Of a DNA stretch of 29,703 nt, positions 7,188 to 15,118 are shown piece after piece. This stretch comes from Ferruginibacter sp. GTDB taxonomy: Bacteria > Bacteroidota > Bacteroidia > Chitinophagales > Chitinophagaceae. The stretch's first letter is position 1, and the number at the start of each line of letters is the position of its first letter. Position numbers and translations under genes: made by a program. The notes under the pieces are model-generated. The model searched no databases, was not told the origin of the DNA, and worked only from the letters and a program-made list of their open reading frames with translations. The stretch is from NCBI GenBank assembly GCA_025352435.1, contig JANXTN010000214.1, positions 1 through 29,703 of the forward strand, written 5' to 3'.

Positions 7188-7571
7188 ATGATTTCTGTAA
7201 AAAAATTTATACCGGGCATCGCCTGGTTTTTTTTAGTGCTTATTTTGATCTGTCTACCTGGAGATGATTTACCCAAAACTGAGGATTGGATGTCTGCCAT
7301 TTATTTTGATAAATGGGTACATATTGGTCTATTTGCAGGATTGGGATTTTTGTTTATGATGCCAATTTGTAAAAGCAGTACTTTATCTAAAAAAGAAAAA
7401 TGGCAAATTGTAATTAAAATTGCAATAGCAGCTTCTGTTTGGGGAATCACTACAGAATTTATTCAAAAGTTTTTTATAGTAGGAAGGGCGTTTGATTTAT
7501 GGGATTGGGCGGCTGATAGTATGGGAGTATTGTGGGCGCTTATATTTTGTAAAAAATTTTTCTTGAAATAG
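7188..7571 (+). CDS. VanZ-like membrane protein
   Basis: A 127-residue membrane protein of the VanZ-like family. Predicted spans are at residues about 5-23 (FIPGIAWFFLVLILICLPG), 42-59 (WVHIGLFAGLGFLFMMPI), 79-95 (IAIAASVWGITTEFIQKFF, with the conserved E of the TTEFIQ motif) and 104-122 (DWAADSMGVLWALIFCK). The DKWVHIGLFAGLGFL, TEFIQ and FDLWDWAADSMG blocks are typical; the latter carries the conserved D-x-x-D-x-x-A-D pattern. VanZ itself gives low-level teicoplanin resistance by an unknown mechanism, and most homologues have no known role. It sits 11 bases behind gcvH, a common pairing in Bacteroidota, and is closed by a strong terminator. Confidence 0.85.
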   Translation: MISVKKFIPGIAWFFLVLILICLPGDDLPKTEDWMSAIYFDKWVHIGLFAGLGFLFMMPICKSSTLSKKEKWQIVIKIAIAASVWGITTEFIQKFFIVGRAFDLWDWAADSMGVLWALIFCKKFFLK

Positions 7572-7590
7572 CATGTTAGTTATCTACATA

Positions 7591-7626
7591 AAAAAATCCC
7601 GGTATGTACAACACCGGGATTTTTTT
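7591..7626. terminator. Bidirectional terminator between convergent operons
   Basis: A 13-base perfect stem (7591-7603 with 7613-7625, core ATCCCGGT/ACCGGGAT) and a nine-base loop, with A tract on the left and T tract on the right, fits an intrinsic terminator in both directions. It closes the gcvH-VanZ transcript on + and the skp/bamA operon on -. Confidence 0.93.
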
Positions 7627-7640
7627 ATTCGAATAATTTT

Positions 7641-8186
7641 TTATGGTTTTTTTACTCCACTAGCTGCAGGTTTTGAAACCGGTTTAGCAGAATCTTTAAT
7701 ACCTAATTTATTTTTTACAAGTTGTAAAATATTGTCACCTGAAGGTTTTACAAGCAAATTATCTTCATTAAAAATATAGGCGTAACCATTTTCTTTTGCT
7801 ACAGCGCTTATTGCATTTAAAGCCTTCTCTCTTATGGGGGCAATTTTGGCATTAGCTTTTGCCTGATATTCTTCCTGACTTGTTTGCTGATAGTTTTGTA
7901 CCCTTTGATACAATTCAATTAATTCTTTTCTCTTTATTTCTTTCATACTTGCAGAAAGCTTTACAGAATCCTTTACAAAGGCACTGTCTTTAGCATTTAA
8001 TTCTGCAGATAAATCCTGGTACTGTTGACCCAAGCCTGCCTGAAATTCCTGTAGTTCAGTTTGTGCTTTAGCCGCTTCGGGCATGGTGCTTATCAGCTCA
8101 TCAGTGTTTATGTAGCCCATCTTAGATTGTGCGCCTGCAGTGAAAATACTTAAAGCCATTACAGCTGCGAATAATAATTTTTTCAT
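7641..8186 (-). CDS. OmpH/Skp family periplasmic chaperone, second copy
   Basis: A 181-residue Skp-like chaperone that would hold unfolded outer-membrane proteins on their way to BamA. The start is ATG 8186, where a classic signal peptide begins (MKKLLFAAVMALSIFTAGAQ). A longer frame from TTG 8243 would place 19 polar residues before it. The mature part has the family opening KMGYINTDELISTMPEAAKAQTEL and then a long charged coiled coil (residues about 40-125, with KRKELIELYQRVQNYQQTSQEE) forming the tentacles, then a C-terminal strand region AYIFNEDNLLVKPSGDNI. The tail is Lys/Ala/Pro rich. It is last in the run uppS-bamA-skp-skp, 86 bases behind the first copy. Confidence 0.9.
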   Translation of the reverse strand: MKKLLFAAVMALSIFTAGAQSKMGYINTDELISTMPEAAKAQTELQEFQAGLGQQYQDLSAELNAKDSAFVKDSVKLSASMKEIKRKELIELYQRVQNYQQTSQEEYQAKANAKIAPIREKALNAISAVAKENGYAYIFNEDNLLVKPSGDNILQLVKNKLGIKDSAKPVSKPAASGVKKP

Positions 8187-8272
8187 TTTACTTTTAAATT
8201 GTTTACTTTTTATTGTTACTATTAAAGCGCATTTTTTCAACAAAAATGCTGCATTAAACTTTTGATTTATTT

Positions 8273-8782
8273 TTATTTAACACCCATATTCCGTAGCACA
8301 TCATCACTCTTATCAAGTTTTGGGTCGGCAAATATAACAGTAATTCCTTCACTTTTATCTAATATAAAATCATAAAGTTTTTCAACTGCCAACTTTTGTA
8401 CAGCATTGTAAACTCTGTCCTGTATTGGTTTTATCAGCTCCTGCCTCTTCTTAAAAAGATCTCCTTCAAACCCAAAACGCTTTTTTTGCAGGTCACGCAA
8501 TTCTCTTTCTTTGTTATATAACTCGTCTTCTCTCTTTTTCTTTAAAACCTCTGTGAGCATTATCTGCTCAGCATCAAAATCTTTATACATTTTATCCATA
8601 GCAGCCTGTCTTTGATCAAGCTCTTTTTGCCATAGTTCGCTAAAATTATCCAGCTTCTTTTGTGCTTCTTTGTATTCGGGTACTTTATCTAAAATATATT
8701 TAGAATCAATAATAGCATAACGCTGAGCATCACTTACTAATGCTGAAAATGAAAATAAGATTGCGAAAAATATACCTCTCAT
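8273..8782 (-). CDS. OmpH/Skp family periplasmic chaperone, first copy
   Basis: A 169-residue Skp-like chaperone. The signal peptide is residues 1-19 (MRGIFFAILFSFSALVSDA), followed by the family start QRYAIIDSKYILDKVPEYKEAQKKLD, a long coiled coil (residues about 40-115, rich in Lys, Glu, Gln and Leu), and the end IYDFILDKSEG-type block (KLYDFILDKSEGITVIFAD). It lies between bamA and the second skp gene. Tandem skp genes behind bamA are standard in Bacteroidota. The two copies differ in their tails: this one is shorter and ends in KLDKSDDVLRNMGVK, a block often seen in the first copy. The pair may divide substrates, which is inference. Confidence 0.9.
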   Translation of the reverse strand: MRGIFFAILFSFSALVSDAQRYAIIDSKYILDKVPEYKEAQKKLDNFSELWQKELDQRQAAMDKMYKDFDAEQIMLTEVLKKKREDELYNKERELRDLQKKRFGFEGDLFKKRQELIKPIQDRVYNAVQKLAVEKLYDFILDKSEGITVIFADPKLDKSDDVLRNMGVK

Positions 8783-8799
8783 AACTTGTGTGTTTTCTA

Positions 8800-8834
8800 A
8801 AGTCTTGTATTTGACATCTTGTATCTAATATCTT
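8800..8834. repeat. Heptad repeat, word near GTATCTT, five units
   Basis: Five seven-base units AAGTCTT, GTATTTG, ACATCTT, GTATCTA, ATATCTT fill the bamA-skp spacer. TCTTGTAT occurs at 8803 and 8817, 14 bases apart, and TCTAATATCTT is shared with the DUF1800-DUF1501 spacer at 2018. Confidence 0.65.
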
Positions 8835-8839
8835 CATTT

Positions 8840-11563
8840 CTACTCCGGTTCCTGACCTAACATGAAAGTAAATTTAGCAGCACCTTTAATACCCGTGTTT
8901 TGATTGTATCTGTCAAAGCCAATTCCATAATCAAATCCAAGCAAACCAAACATGGGTAAAAAGAAACGCATACCAACACCGGCACTACGGCGTAATTTGA
9001 AAGGATTGTAATCTTTAAATTTATACCAACCATTTGCAGCTTCAAAAAAGGCAAGGCCATAGATTGTGCTACTGGCAGATGTGCTGAACGGATACCTTAG
9101 CTCCATTGTGTATTTATTAAAGATCGTAAAATACTCCTGCTGTGTAACGCCGTCAGGATTTATTTTAGGATTTGAATTATTGTATACCGGATAACCCCTG
9201 TGTGCAATAATATCATAACCCAACAATGCCGTTGTATTACTTAAACCGGCATCTCCCAGTTGAAAACGTTCAAACGGCGAAACTTGTAATTTTTGATTAT
9301 ACTTGCCAATGAAACCATATTTGGCCGCTGCTTTTAAAATGAACTGTTTATTTTTATCTGCTCCTCTTGCACGCCCAATAGGCACATACCACTCACTGTT
9401 AAAACGCCATTTATGGAATTCCGGTAATTTGTATTGATTTTCTGCACCTGAAGTAATACCTAATAATGAATAAGGCAAAGTGAACTGCCCACTCAATAAA
9501 ACATTTGAACCACCTGTAGGAAATATAGGATTTGGACCCGCAGAATTTCTCAGCAAGGTTATTTTTAAACTCAGGTTTGTAGAATTACCATTGCTTAAGC
9601 CCTTAAAAATATTTGCATAATTTTTAAGTTTGTATTGCTGAACGTTTAAAGAATATATTAGATTAAAATAATCATCCGGATATTTTAACTGCTTGCCAAG
9701 TGATACACCAAACCCTACAGTATTTACATAAGAGTTTCTACCGCAGGCTGCACAGGGCTGACCAAATTGGTCGTAGGCATTGGAATACTTAGTGTTGAAA
9801 TAACTTACAGAGAATGAATTCCTTTTTTTACCGCCCAGCCATGGTTCTGTAAAAGAAAGATTATACGATCTGTATGCTCTTCCGTTTGATTGTATTCTTG
9901 CGCTGAACTTTTGTCCGTCACCAGAAGGTAATGGATCCCAGGTAGAGCGCTTCATAATATTTTTTATGGAAAAGTTATTAAAAGTTACACCGAGTGTGCC
10001 TGTTAAACCAATACCACCACCAAAGCCGGCAGAAAGTTCAAGCTGGTCTGCAGATTTTTCTTCTACCTGCCAATTTATATCCACAGTACCATCAGCATTG
10101 TTTGGTACAACCTGTGGGTTTATTTTTTCAGCATTTAAAAAACCTAACTGAGACAATTCTCTTTGTGTACGTATGATATCCTGTCTGCTGAATTTTTCAC
10201 CCGGTATTGTCCTTAATTCTCTCAGAATTACGTAGTCTTTGGTTTTATCATTTCCTGAAACCGTTATCTTTCCGTACGTAGCCTGTGGTCCTTCACGCAT
10301 GCGAATCTCAAAATCAATAGTATCGTTATAAACAGCAGTTTCAATAGGATCTACATTAAAGAAAAGAAACCCATCATCCTGATATAAACTTCCAACATCG
10401 CCACCTTCTGCAGATAATTGCTTTCCTAATTTTTTATTTAAAGTAAGCGCATTATATACATCTCCCTTTTTTATACCAAGTATTACGTTTAAAATTGAAT
10501 CTGAATATTTTGTATTACCCTTCCAAGCAATATTTCCAAAATAATATTTGTGGCCTTCTGTAACTTTTATATGAACATCAATATTTCCCTTGCTGTTTTC
10601 AATCGTGGTATCATTTATAATAGAAGCATCTCTAAAACCTTGTGCATTGTAATAATCAATAACTTTTTCTTTATCCTCCTTGTATTTTTTCTCTGAAAAT
10701 TTTGCTCCCGCAAATAATTTAAATCTAAAATATGGATCGAGGTATTCCTTTGTTTTACTTGGGTAGAGGTAGCCTGTTTCTTTTAAGTATTGTTTAAAGT
10801 TTTTATTTTTTGTGGTGTCACCGTAAGGGCTTATAACCTGATCAGGAAAGAGCGTAAAGCGAGACATCTCTTTAGTTCCTTTCATTTGTTTTTTCAATCT
10901 TGCATCTGATACTTCCTCATTGTCTGCAAAATTTATAGAGTTAATGCGAACCTTTTTGCCCTTGTTAATATAAAATGTAAGTACAACACTATTAGCCTGC
11001 GCAGGCGCCGGCTGCTCCACCATATTAATTGTAACATTACGGTAACCTTTATCATAATAAAATTTTCTGATGGCTTCTACTGCGCTTAGTTTCATATCCT
11101 CCGTAAGCACACGGTCTTTAGATAAACCACTCTTTGGACCTAGGTCATCTTTTTCGCCCTTTTTTATACCATCGAAGGAAAAATTTATCAACCTAGGCCG
11201 TTCCTGTATTTTTATTTCAATGAATATTTTAGCATCTTCCAGTTTGGTTATATTAATTTCTGCATTAGATACTAAACTCTGTTTCCAGAGTTTTACCAAA
11301 GCTTTATTGAATACATCTGTACCGGGAATTTGAACTTCATCGCCAATTGCTAGGCCTGATATGGATACAATAAGATTTCTGTCAAAAGATTTTGTACCAA
11401 TAACATCGATGCCGGAAATGATATATTTTTTGGGAACTTTTGAATTATAAATTTCTTTTAATGCAGGATTTACCGACACAGTGGTATCCTGTGCAAACAA
11501 ACTGTTGCCTGATAAAAAAAGTATTGCAGTAAATAAAACAGTTTGGTAAATCCTTCGCATCAA
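8840..11563 (-). CDS. bamA: Outer membrane protein assembly factor BamA
   Basis: A 907-residue Omp85 protein, the essential core of the machine that folds beta barrels into the outer membrane. A signal peptide (to about residue 24, ending SLFAQ) leads to five POTRA-type repeats spanning about residues 45-500. These include KKYIISGIDVIGTKSFD, KKVRINSINFADNEEVSD, KYYFGNIAWKGNTKYSD and ATYGKITVSGNDKTKDYVILRELRTIPGEKFS. The C-terminal half is the 16-strand barrel, with the loop-6 signature as IIAHRGYPVY where VRGF is canonical. The last strand ends KFTFMLGQEPE, not on the usual aromatic residue. It is larger than the 800-residue proteobacterial form, as is normal in Bacteroidota. It follows uppS by 110 bases and precedes two skp genes. 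Confidence 0.96.
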   Translation of the reverse strand: MMRRIYQTVLFTAILFLSGNSLFAQDTTVSVNPALKEIYNSKVPKKYIISGIDVIGTKSFDRNLIVSISGLAIGDEVQIPGTDVFNKALVKLWKQSLVSNAEINITKLEDAKIFIEIKIQERPRLINFSFDGIKKGEKDDLGPKSGLSKDRVLTEDMKLSAVEAIRKFYYDKGYRNVTINMVEQPAPAQANSVVLTFYINKGKKVRINSINFADNEEVSDARLKKQMKGTKEMSRFTLFPDQVISPYGDTTKNKNFKQYLKETGYLYPSKTKEYLDPYFRFKLFAGAKFSEKKYKEDKEKVIDYYNAQGFRDASIINDTTIENSKGNIDVHIKVTEGHKYYFGNIAWKGNTKYSDSILNVILGIKKGDVYNALTLNKKLGKQLSAEGGDVGSLYQDDGFLFFNVDPIETAVYNDTIDFEIRMREGPQATYGKITVSGNDKTKDYVILRELRTIPGEKFSRQDIIRTQRELSQLGFLNAEKINPQVVPNNADGTVDINWQVEEKSADQLELSAGFGGGIGLTGTLGVTFNNFSIKNIMKRSTWDPLPSGDGQKFSARIQSNGRAYRSYNLSFTEPWLGGKKRNSFSVSYFNTKYSNAYDQFGQPCAACGRNSYVNTVGFGVSLGKQLKYPDDYFNLIYSLNVQQYKLKNYANIFKGLSNGNSTNLSLKITLLRNSAGPNPIFPTGGSNVLLSGQFTLPYSLLGITSGAENQYKLPEFHKWRFNSEWYVPIGRARGADKNKQFILKAAAKYGFIGKYNQKLQVSPFERFQLGDAGLSNTTALLGYDIIAHRGYPVYNNSNPKINPDGVTQQEYFTIFNKYTMELRYPFSTSASSTIYGLAFFEAANGWYKFKDYNPFKLRRSAGVGMRFFLPMFGLLGFDYGIGFDRYNQNTGIKGAAKFTFMLGQEPE

Positions 11564-11673
11564 TAAGATATTTTTCGTGGCGGCAAATTAAGCCCTATAT
11601 TTAAAAGTATTTGTTAACGTTTCTCCCCGTATGTTGCTCATTCATCAACATAAATGATATTCTTATATTTTTC

Positions 11674-12432
11674 TTAATAATTAGTTTCCTTGTTTTTGAT
11701 TTGATCCCCTGTCTTCCCGAATCTTCTTTCTCTCTTTTGAAATTCAATAATTGCCTTGTACAAATCTTCCTTTCTAAAAGAAGGCCACATTACATCGGTG
11801 AAATAGAGCTCTGTATACGCGATCTGATAAAGCAAAAAATTACTTATTCTGTAATCTCCACCTGTACGTATCAGCAATGCCGGATCAGGGCAATTGGAAG
11901 TGCTTAAATATTGGGAAATGGTCTCTGCAGTTATATCACTTTGCTGGAGAGCGCCGTTTGATACATCTAAAGCTATCCTTTTTACAGCATCTACGAGTTC
12001 TGTTCTGCTGCTATAGCTTAATGCCATTATTAATTTTAAACCGGAATTCTTTTCTGTATCAGTTAAAGCTTCTTGTAATTGCACCTGAGCATGCTTGGGT
12101 AACATATCTATATGTCCAATAACCTGGAGTTTGATGTTATTTTTATTTAAAGTAGGAACTTCTTTTTTTATAGTATCTACCAAAAGCTCCATTAGCCCGT
12201 TTACTTCAAATGCGGGCCTATCCCAGTTTTCAGTGCTAAAAGTATACAAAGTGAGATATTCAACTCCTAGTTCTGCCGCTCCCTCTACTATGTCTCTTAC
12301 ACTTTCTACACCATGTAAATGTCCGAAAAGTCTGTCATTCCCCTGTTCTTGAGCCCAACGGCCATTGCCATCCATAATAATGGCGATGTGTTTTGGCAAT
12401 AAATCAAGATTAATTTGCTGTTGTAAACTCAT
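11674..12432 (-). CDS. uppS: Isoprenyl transferase, undecaprenyl diphosphate synthase
   Basis: A 252-residue cis-prenyltransferase that adds isopentenyl units to farnesyl diphosphate, making the C55 carrier lipid for peptidoglycan and surface glycans. It shows the family blocks in order: HIAIIMDGNGRWAQEQG with catalytic Asp21, FGHLHGVESVRDIV, YLTLYTFSTENWDRP, and the substrate-binding end IRTGGDYRISNFLLYQIAYT followed by ELYFTDVMWPSF. In the last block D-Y replaces the E-Q/E-L seen in many bacteria, a mild change. Length is normal. The gene starts its own transcript: a strong TTTG-N20-TACTTTTG promoter lies upstream and a terminator separates it from the DUF6089 gene. It probably leads into bamA. 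Confidence 0.96.
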   Translation of the reverse strand: MSLQQQINLDLLPKHIAIIMDGNGRWAQEQGNDRLFGHLHGVESVRDIVEGAAELGVEYLTLYTFSTENWDRPAFEVNGLMELLVDTIKKEVPTLNKNNIKLQVIGHIDMLPKHAQVQLQEALTDTEKNSGLKLIMALSYSSRTELVDAVKRIALDVSNGALQQSDITAETISQYLSTSNCPDPALLIRTGGDYRISNFLLYQIAYTELYFTDVMWPSFRKEDLYKAIIEFQKRERRFGKTGDQIKNKETNY

Positions 12433-12469
12433 GTTGTAAATGCTGCATCTTCCATGCTTTGCAGGGGCG

Positions 12470-12501
12470 CAAAAGTAACATATTCTTGCTACAAACGCAA
12501 A
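12470..12501 (-). promoter_or_regulatory. Promoter of uppS
   Basis: On the minus strand TTTG (12501-12498), 20 bases, then TACTTTTG (12477-12470) matches the Bacteroidota consensus TTTG/TAnnTTTG at normal spacing, about 38 bases before the uppS ATG. The -33 box is the tail of the upstream terminator. Confidence 0.7.
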
Positions 12502-12530
12502 AGCGGCAATATTAGAGTACTGCCGCTTTA
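12499..12530 (-). terminator. Terminator after the DUF6089 gene
   Basis: Stem AAAGCGGCA/TGCCGCTTT (12500-12508 with 12521-12529), 12-base loop, followed on the minus strand by TTTTG. The T run is short. The hairpin also works as a + strand structure with an A/T flank. It separates the DUF6089 gene from uppS. Confidence 0.75.
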
Positions 12531-12549
12531 TAAATAAAAAAATATTATT

Positions 12550-13425
12550 TTAGTTAGCTACAGGAGGGCAGCGATAAGAGCTTAAATTGAAAGAAAGACC
12601 AACTTCTGCAATTAAATACTGGTCTTTTTGTTTGCTAAATCCTCTTTGTTGACCTTCAGAAAAATAACGGGAGCCATCTTTAGTAACCTCATAACTTCTG
12701 TCATGCAGAAGTTGAACATCACTGCTTGTAGGTAAACCATTTGCATCTATCGGACCAGACTGAAACCTACCGTTCCCCACATAGGTGCTGCTAACATCAT
12801 CAAGATAGTCAGTAGAAGTAAAACGGTGTGCTACTTCAAAAGAGATATTTACTTTTTCAGTGAGGTTATATTTTAAACCTACACCGAAGGGTATACAGAG
12901 AGCAGTGGTAGAATATGGTTTTCTCCCTAGATAACCTATAGTCTGACCTTCAGTACCTAAAGGACGTAAAAATATTTTTTGACCTTTAAGATATGCATAA
13001 GGATCAAAATTAAAAACGCCCACTCCAAGAGTTACATATGGTGTAAAAGAGTTGGCGGGATTATAAGGGGTGAATTTAAAAAAATTAAAATCTCCCTGAA
13101 CCGCAAATTCATAAATATTTGAATTGAAACTCAAATTTCTTAAACGCTGAAATTCGTTCTTGCTATAAATATCACTATAACCAACCTGAGCAAAATGAGC
13201 AGAAACTCTGGCACTTATATATTGACTAAATTGTTTGCGAAAGAAAATTCCAAATGCAGGTTTGGGTCTGTTAAATGCAGCCCTGTTATTTAGATCCCCA
13301 AAATAATGAGCGCCGCCCACTGTTACACCAAATTCGCCTTTCTGCACCTCTTCAAAATACATTTGCGCCTGTGATGGTGCAGTAAAAGATAAAAATACTG
13401 CCAAGCAAAAAATTAGTTTTTTCAC
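12550..13425 (-). CDS. DUF6089 outer-membrane beta-barrel protein
   Basis: A 291-residue exported protein. The signal peptide ends at SQA (MKKLIFCLAVFLSFTAPSQA). The mature protein alternates short strands and turns as in an 8- to 10-strand outer-membrane barrel: GEFGVTVGGAHYFGDLN, AFGIFFRKQFSQYISARVSAHF, YEFAVQGDFNFF, FTPYVTLGVGVFNF, and the final YLIAEVGLSFNLS. The family is restricted to Bacteroidota and has no tested function. DUF6089 genes commonly stand in front of uppS and bamA, as here, which points to outer-membrane assembly or cell-envelope growth. The end SSYRCPPVAN is unusual in that residues follow the last strand. The gene has its own consensus promoter at 13499-13527. Confidence 0.85.
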   Translation of the reverse strand: MKKLIFCLAVFLSFTAPSQAQMYFEEVQKGEFGVTVGGAHYFGDLNNRAAFNRPKPAFGIFFRKQFSQYISARVSAHFAQVGYSDIYSKNEFQRLRNLSFNSNIYEFAVQGDFNFFKFTPYNPANSFTPYVTLGVGVFNFDPYAYLKGQKIFLRPLGTEGQTIGYLGRKPYSTTALCIPFGVGLKYNLTEKVNISFEVAHRFTSTDYLDDVSSTYVGNGRFQSGPIDANGLPTSSDVQLLHDRSYEVTKDGSRYFSEGQQRGFSKQKDQYLIAEVGLSFNLSSYRCPPVAN

Positions 13426-13498
13426 AATAAAAATTTAATTGTTTTATTCGGATATATAGAAAACGTGCTGTTCCCTTATTAATTGTGTGTAAAATAAA

Positions 13499-13527
13499 CA
13501 AATGTATACTAATTAAAAACCTACAAA
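13499..13527 (-). promoter_or_regulatory. Promoter of the DUF6089 gene
   Basis: On the minus strand TTTG (13527-13524), 17 bases, then TACATTTG (13506-13499). Both boxes match the Bacteroidota consensus. The leader would be about 70 bases. Confidence 0.7.
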
Positions 13528-13566
13528 CTGAGTTTTAAAAAACAACTTCGTTAAATTTTCTTAACA

Positions 13567-14088
13567 TTATTTTGCCTTCTGCACACTCATACCCACACTA
13601 ATTATATGTAATAAAGGATTGTCTCTCATTATTTGAGTAATATTGAAGTTATATATCCCGGGTCTTATAAATCTTTTAGGTGTGCCCGAAATTAATTTTC
13701 TTACCTCCCAGATATCGTTCATTCCTACACCGTCCCAGCCTTTAGCATCGTTACCCAAACTAAGATTTATCTTTTGGTATTGCATTGAATCCTGCCCCGG
13801 CGACTGTAATCCCACATTAAGCCATAAATTATTGTACAGGTATGCATCTGTATGACGTAAAACTAAAAATACATTGTACGTACTAACGGTATCTCTAATT
13901 AATAAGGAACCCACGGCATTAAAATTATTGTTCCACTCCATGTTTGGAACAGGAATGTTTTTTTCAAATAAATTAATTCCCCGGCAGGAATGTAAAATAC
14001 AGCACAACAACAACACACGCAATACTATTTTTTTTGAAGTTGTTAATAAAACACTTTCCATCACACCCAATTTACTTTTACAAAACAT
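13567..14088 (-). CDS. gldH: Gliding motility lipoprotein GldH
   Basis: A 173-residue lipoprotein of the GldH family, needed for gliding in Flavobacterium and probably linked to the type IX secretion/motility apparatus. The lipobox is LHSC (ILLHSC region, Cys at residue 35 from this start), after a hydrophobic stretch VLRVLLLCCILHSC. Mature blocks typical of GldH are NMEWNNNFNAVGSLLIRDTVSTYNVFLVLRHTDAYLYNNLW, DGVGMNDIWEVRKL and YNFNITQIMRDNPLLHIISVGMSVQ. The start at 14088 overlaps the yicC stop by 11 bases, giving translational coupling; ATG 14061 would give a shorter signal peptide and no overlap, so the start is uncertain. Presence suggests, but does not prove, gliding ability. Confidence 0.85.
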   Translation of the reverse strand: MFCKSKLGVMESVLLTTSKKIVLRVLLLCCILHSCRGINLFEKNIPVPNMEWNNNFNAVGSLLIRDTVSTYNVFLVLRHTDAYLYNNLWLNVGLQSPGQDSMQYQKINLSLGNDAKGWDGVGMNDIWEVRKLISGTPKRFIRPGIYNFNITQIMRDNPLLHIISVGMSVQKAK

Positions 14089-14953
14089 TTAATACCTGCT
14101 CTTTTGCTTTTTCTAATTCATCTTTCATTGTTACAACACATTTTTGAATTCCTGCATCGTATGCTTTGCTGCCGGTGGTATTTATTTCCCTTCCAATTTC
14201 CTGTAACACAAATGAAAGTTTTTTGCCTTTGCTTTCTTCGTCTCCAGTCATAATTTCGTTAAAATATTCGCAATGTTGACGGAGTCTAATTTGCTCCTCA
14301 TGAATATCTATTTTTTCCATGTAATAAATCAACTCCTGTTCCATTCTGTTGTTGTCTATATTTTCTTTGCCCACATTATCGTGCAAAAGTGTGTTTATTT
14401 CCTGTCTTATTTTTTGCATACGGGCAGGTTCTAACTTTAAAATATTTTCTTCTTCCGCATTAATGTTTGAAATTCTTTTTATTAGATCTTTTTCTAAAGA
14501 TTTACCTTCTTCTGTTCTGTGTTGGTTTAATTCATTTATTGCAATCATTAATACTTCTGAAAAAAAATCAAAATCATTTTTATCTATTATTTCAGTTGAT
14601 GGAGATACAACTTCCGGTAATCTAAGCAAAGAACTTAAAACAGCATTTGTATCGATTTCCAGTTCATGAGCAAGTGTTTTTATTTGTGCATAATAAGATT
14701 TTATTAAATCTGTATTAATAACAACGGGCTTTGCAGTTCCATTCTGCTTAAGATTTACATAACAATCAATCGTACCTCTTAAAAGATTTTCCTGGAGCAT
14801 ATTTCTTATGTCAAATTCGTAAGGTTTTAAAAGGGGAGGGATTTTTAATTGCAATTCAAACTGTTTACCATTCAGCGATTTTAGCTCTATTATAAAAGTT
14901 TTGTCACCCATTGTCTGCTCTGCTCTGCCGAAGCCAGTCATAGATCTCAACAT
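14078..14953 (-). CDS. YicC family endoribonuclease
   Basis: A 291-residue YicC/YloC protein. It opens with MLRSMTGFGRAEQ, the family's N-terminal signature, and closes with the DUF1732 block RLRQHCEYFNEIMTGDEESKGKKLSFVLQEIGREINTTGSKAYDAGIQK and a helical end VTMKDELEKAKEQVLNVL. The middle is helical. YicC of E. coli is an endoribonuclease acting on small RNAs such as RyhB; the targets in Bacteroidota are unknown. Length fits the family. It is first in its operon, overlapping gldH. The 552-base upstream gap carries a large hairpin element only about 55 bases before the ATG, a possible leader regulator. Confidence 0.93.
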   Translation of the reverse strand: MLRSMTGFGRAEQTMGDKTFIIELKSLNGKQFELQLKIPPLLKPYEFDIRNMLQENLLRGTIDCYVNLKQNGTAKPVVINTDLIKSYYAQIKTLAHELEIDTNAVLSSLLRLPEVVSPSTEIIDKNDFDFFSEVLMIAINELNQHRTEEGKSLEKDLIKRISNINAEEENILKLEPARMQKIRQEINTLLHDNVGKENIDNNRMEQELIYYMEKIDIHEEQIRLRQHCEYFNEIMTGDEESKGKKLSFVLQEIGREINTTGSKAYDAGIQKCVVTMKDELEKAKEQVLNVL

Positions 14954-15008
14954 ACATAAATATTTGTTTGCAATATAACTTTTTATTGTGCTTCAAAATA
15001 TTTTTACA

Positions 15009-15118
15009 AACCCATCTTAATAAAACGCAAGTGGAGGAAAATGAGATGTTTTATTTTATATTCAAAAAAAAATAAAAGCCCGACTTTTTACAAATCGAGC
15101 TTTTTATAAAGATGGGTT
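15009..15118. other. Three-helix inverted-repeat element, possible structured RNA
   Basis: An outer 10-base perfect inverted repeat (AACCCATCTT at 15009-15018, AAGATGGGTT at 15109-15118) encloses two hairpins. The first is AATAAAAC/GTTTTATT (15019-15026 with 15048-15055), stacked directly on the outer stem. The second is the terminator-like stem at 15074-15104. Together they can fold as a three-way junction of about 110 bases on either strand. Read on the minus strand it lies in the leader of yicC; read on + it lies far upstream of gldC. It could be a riboswitch-like leader, a small RNA, or a DNA palindrome. No known family is recognised. Confidence 0.45.
15062..15105. terminator. Orphan terminator-like hairpin in a divergent gap
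   Basis: Stem AAAAGCCCGA/TCGAGCTTTT (15074-15083 with 15095-15104, one mismatch), 11-base loop. On the minus strand it is followed by TTTTATTTTTTTT, a good U tract; on + by TTTTTATA. Both flanking genes (yicC, gldC) point away from it, so no annotated gene ends here. Confidence 0.7.

Noticed and set aside
8187..8243. N-terminal extension of the second skp gene from TTG 8243
   Set aside because: It would put 19 polar residues before a perfect signal peptide beginning at ATG 8186.
8229..8249. Hairpin GCATTTTT/AAAAATGC between the two skp genes
   Set aside because: AT-rich stem with no T tract after it on the minus strand; too weak to call a terminator.
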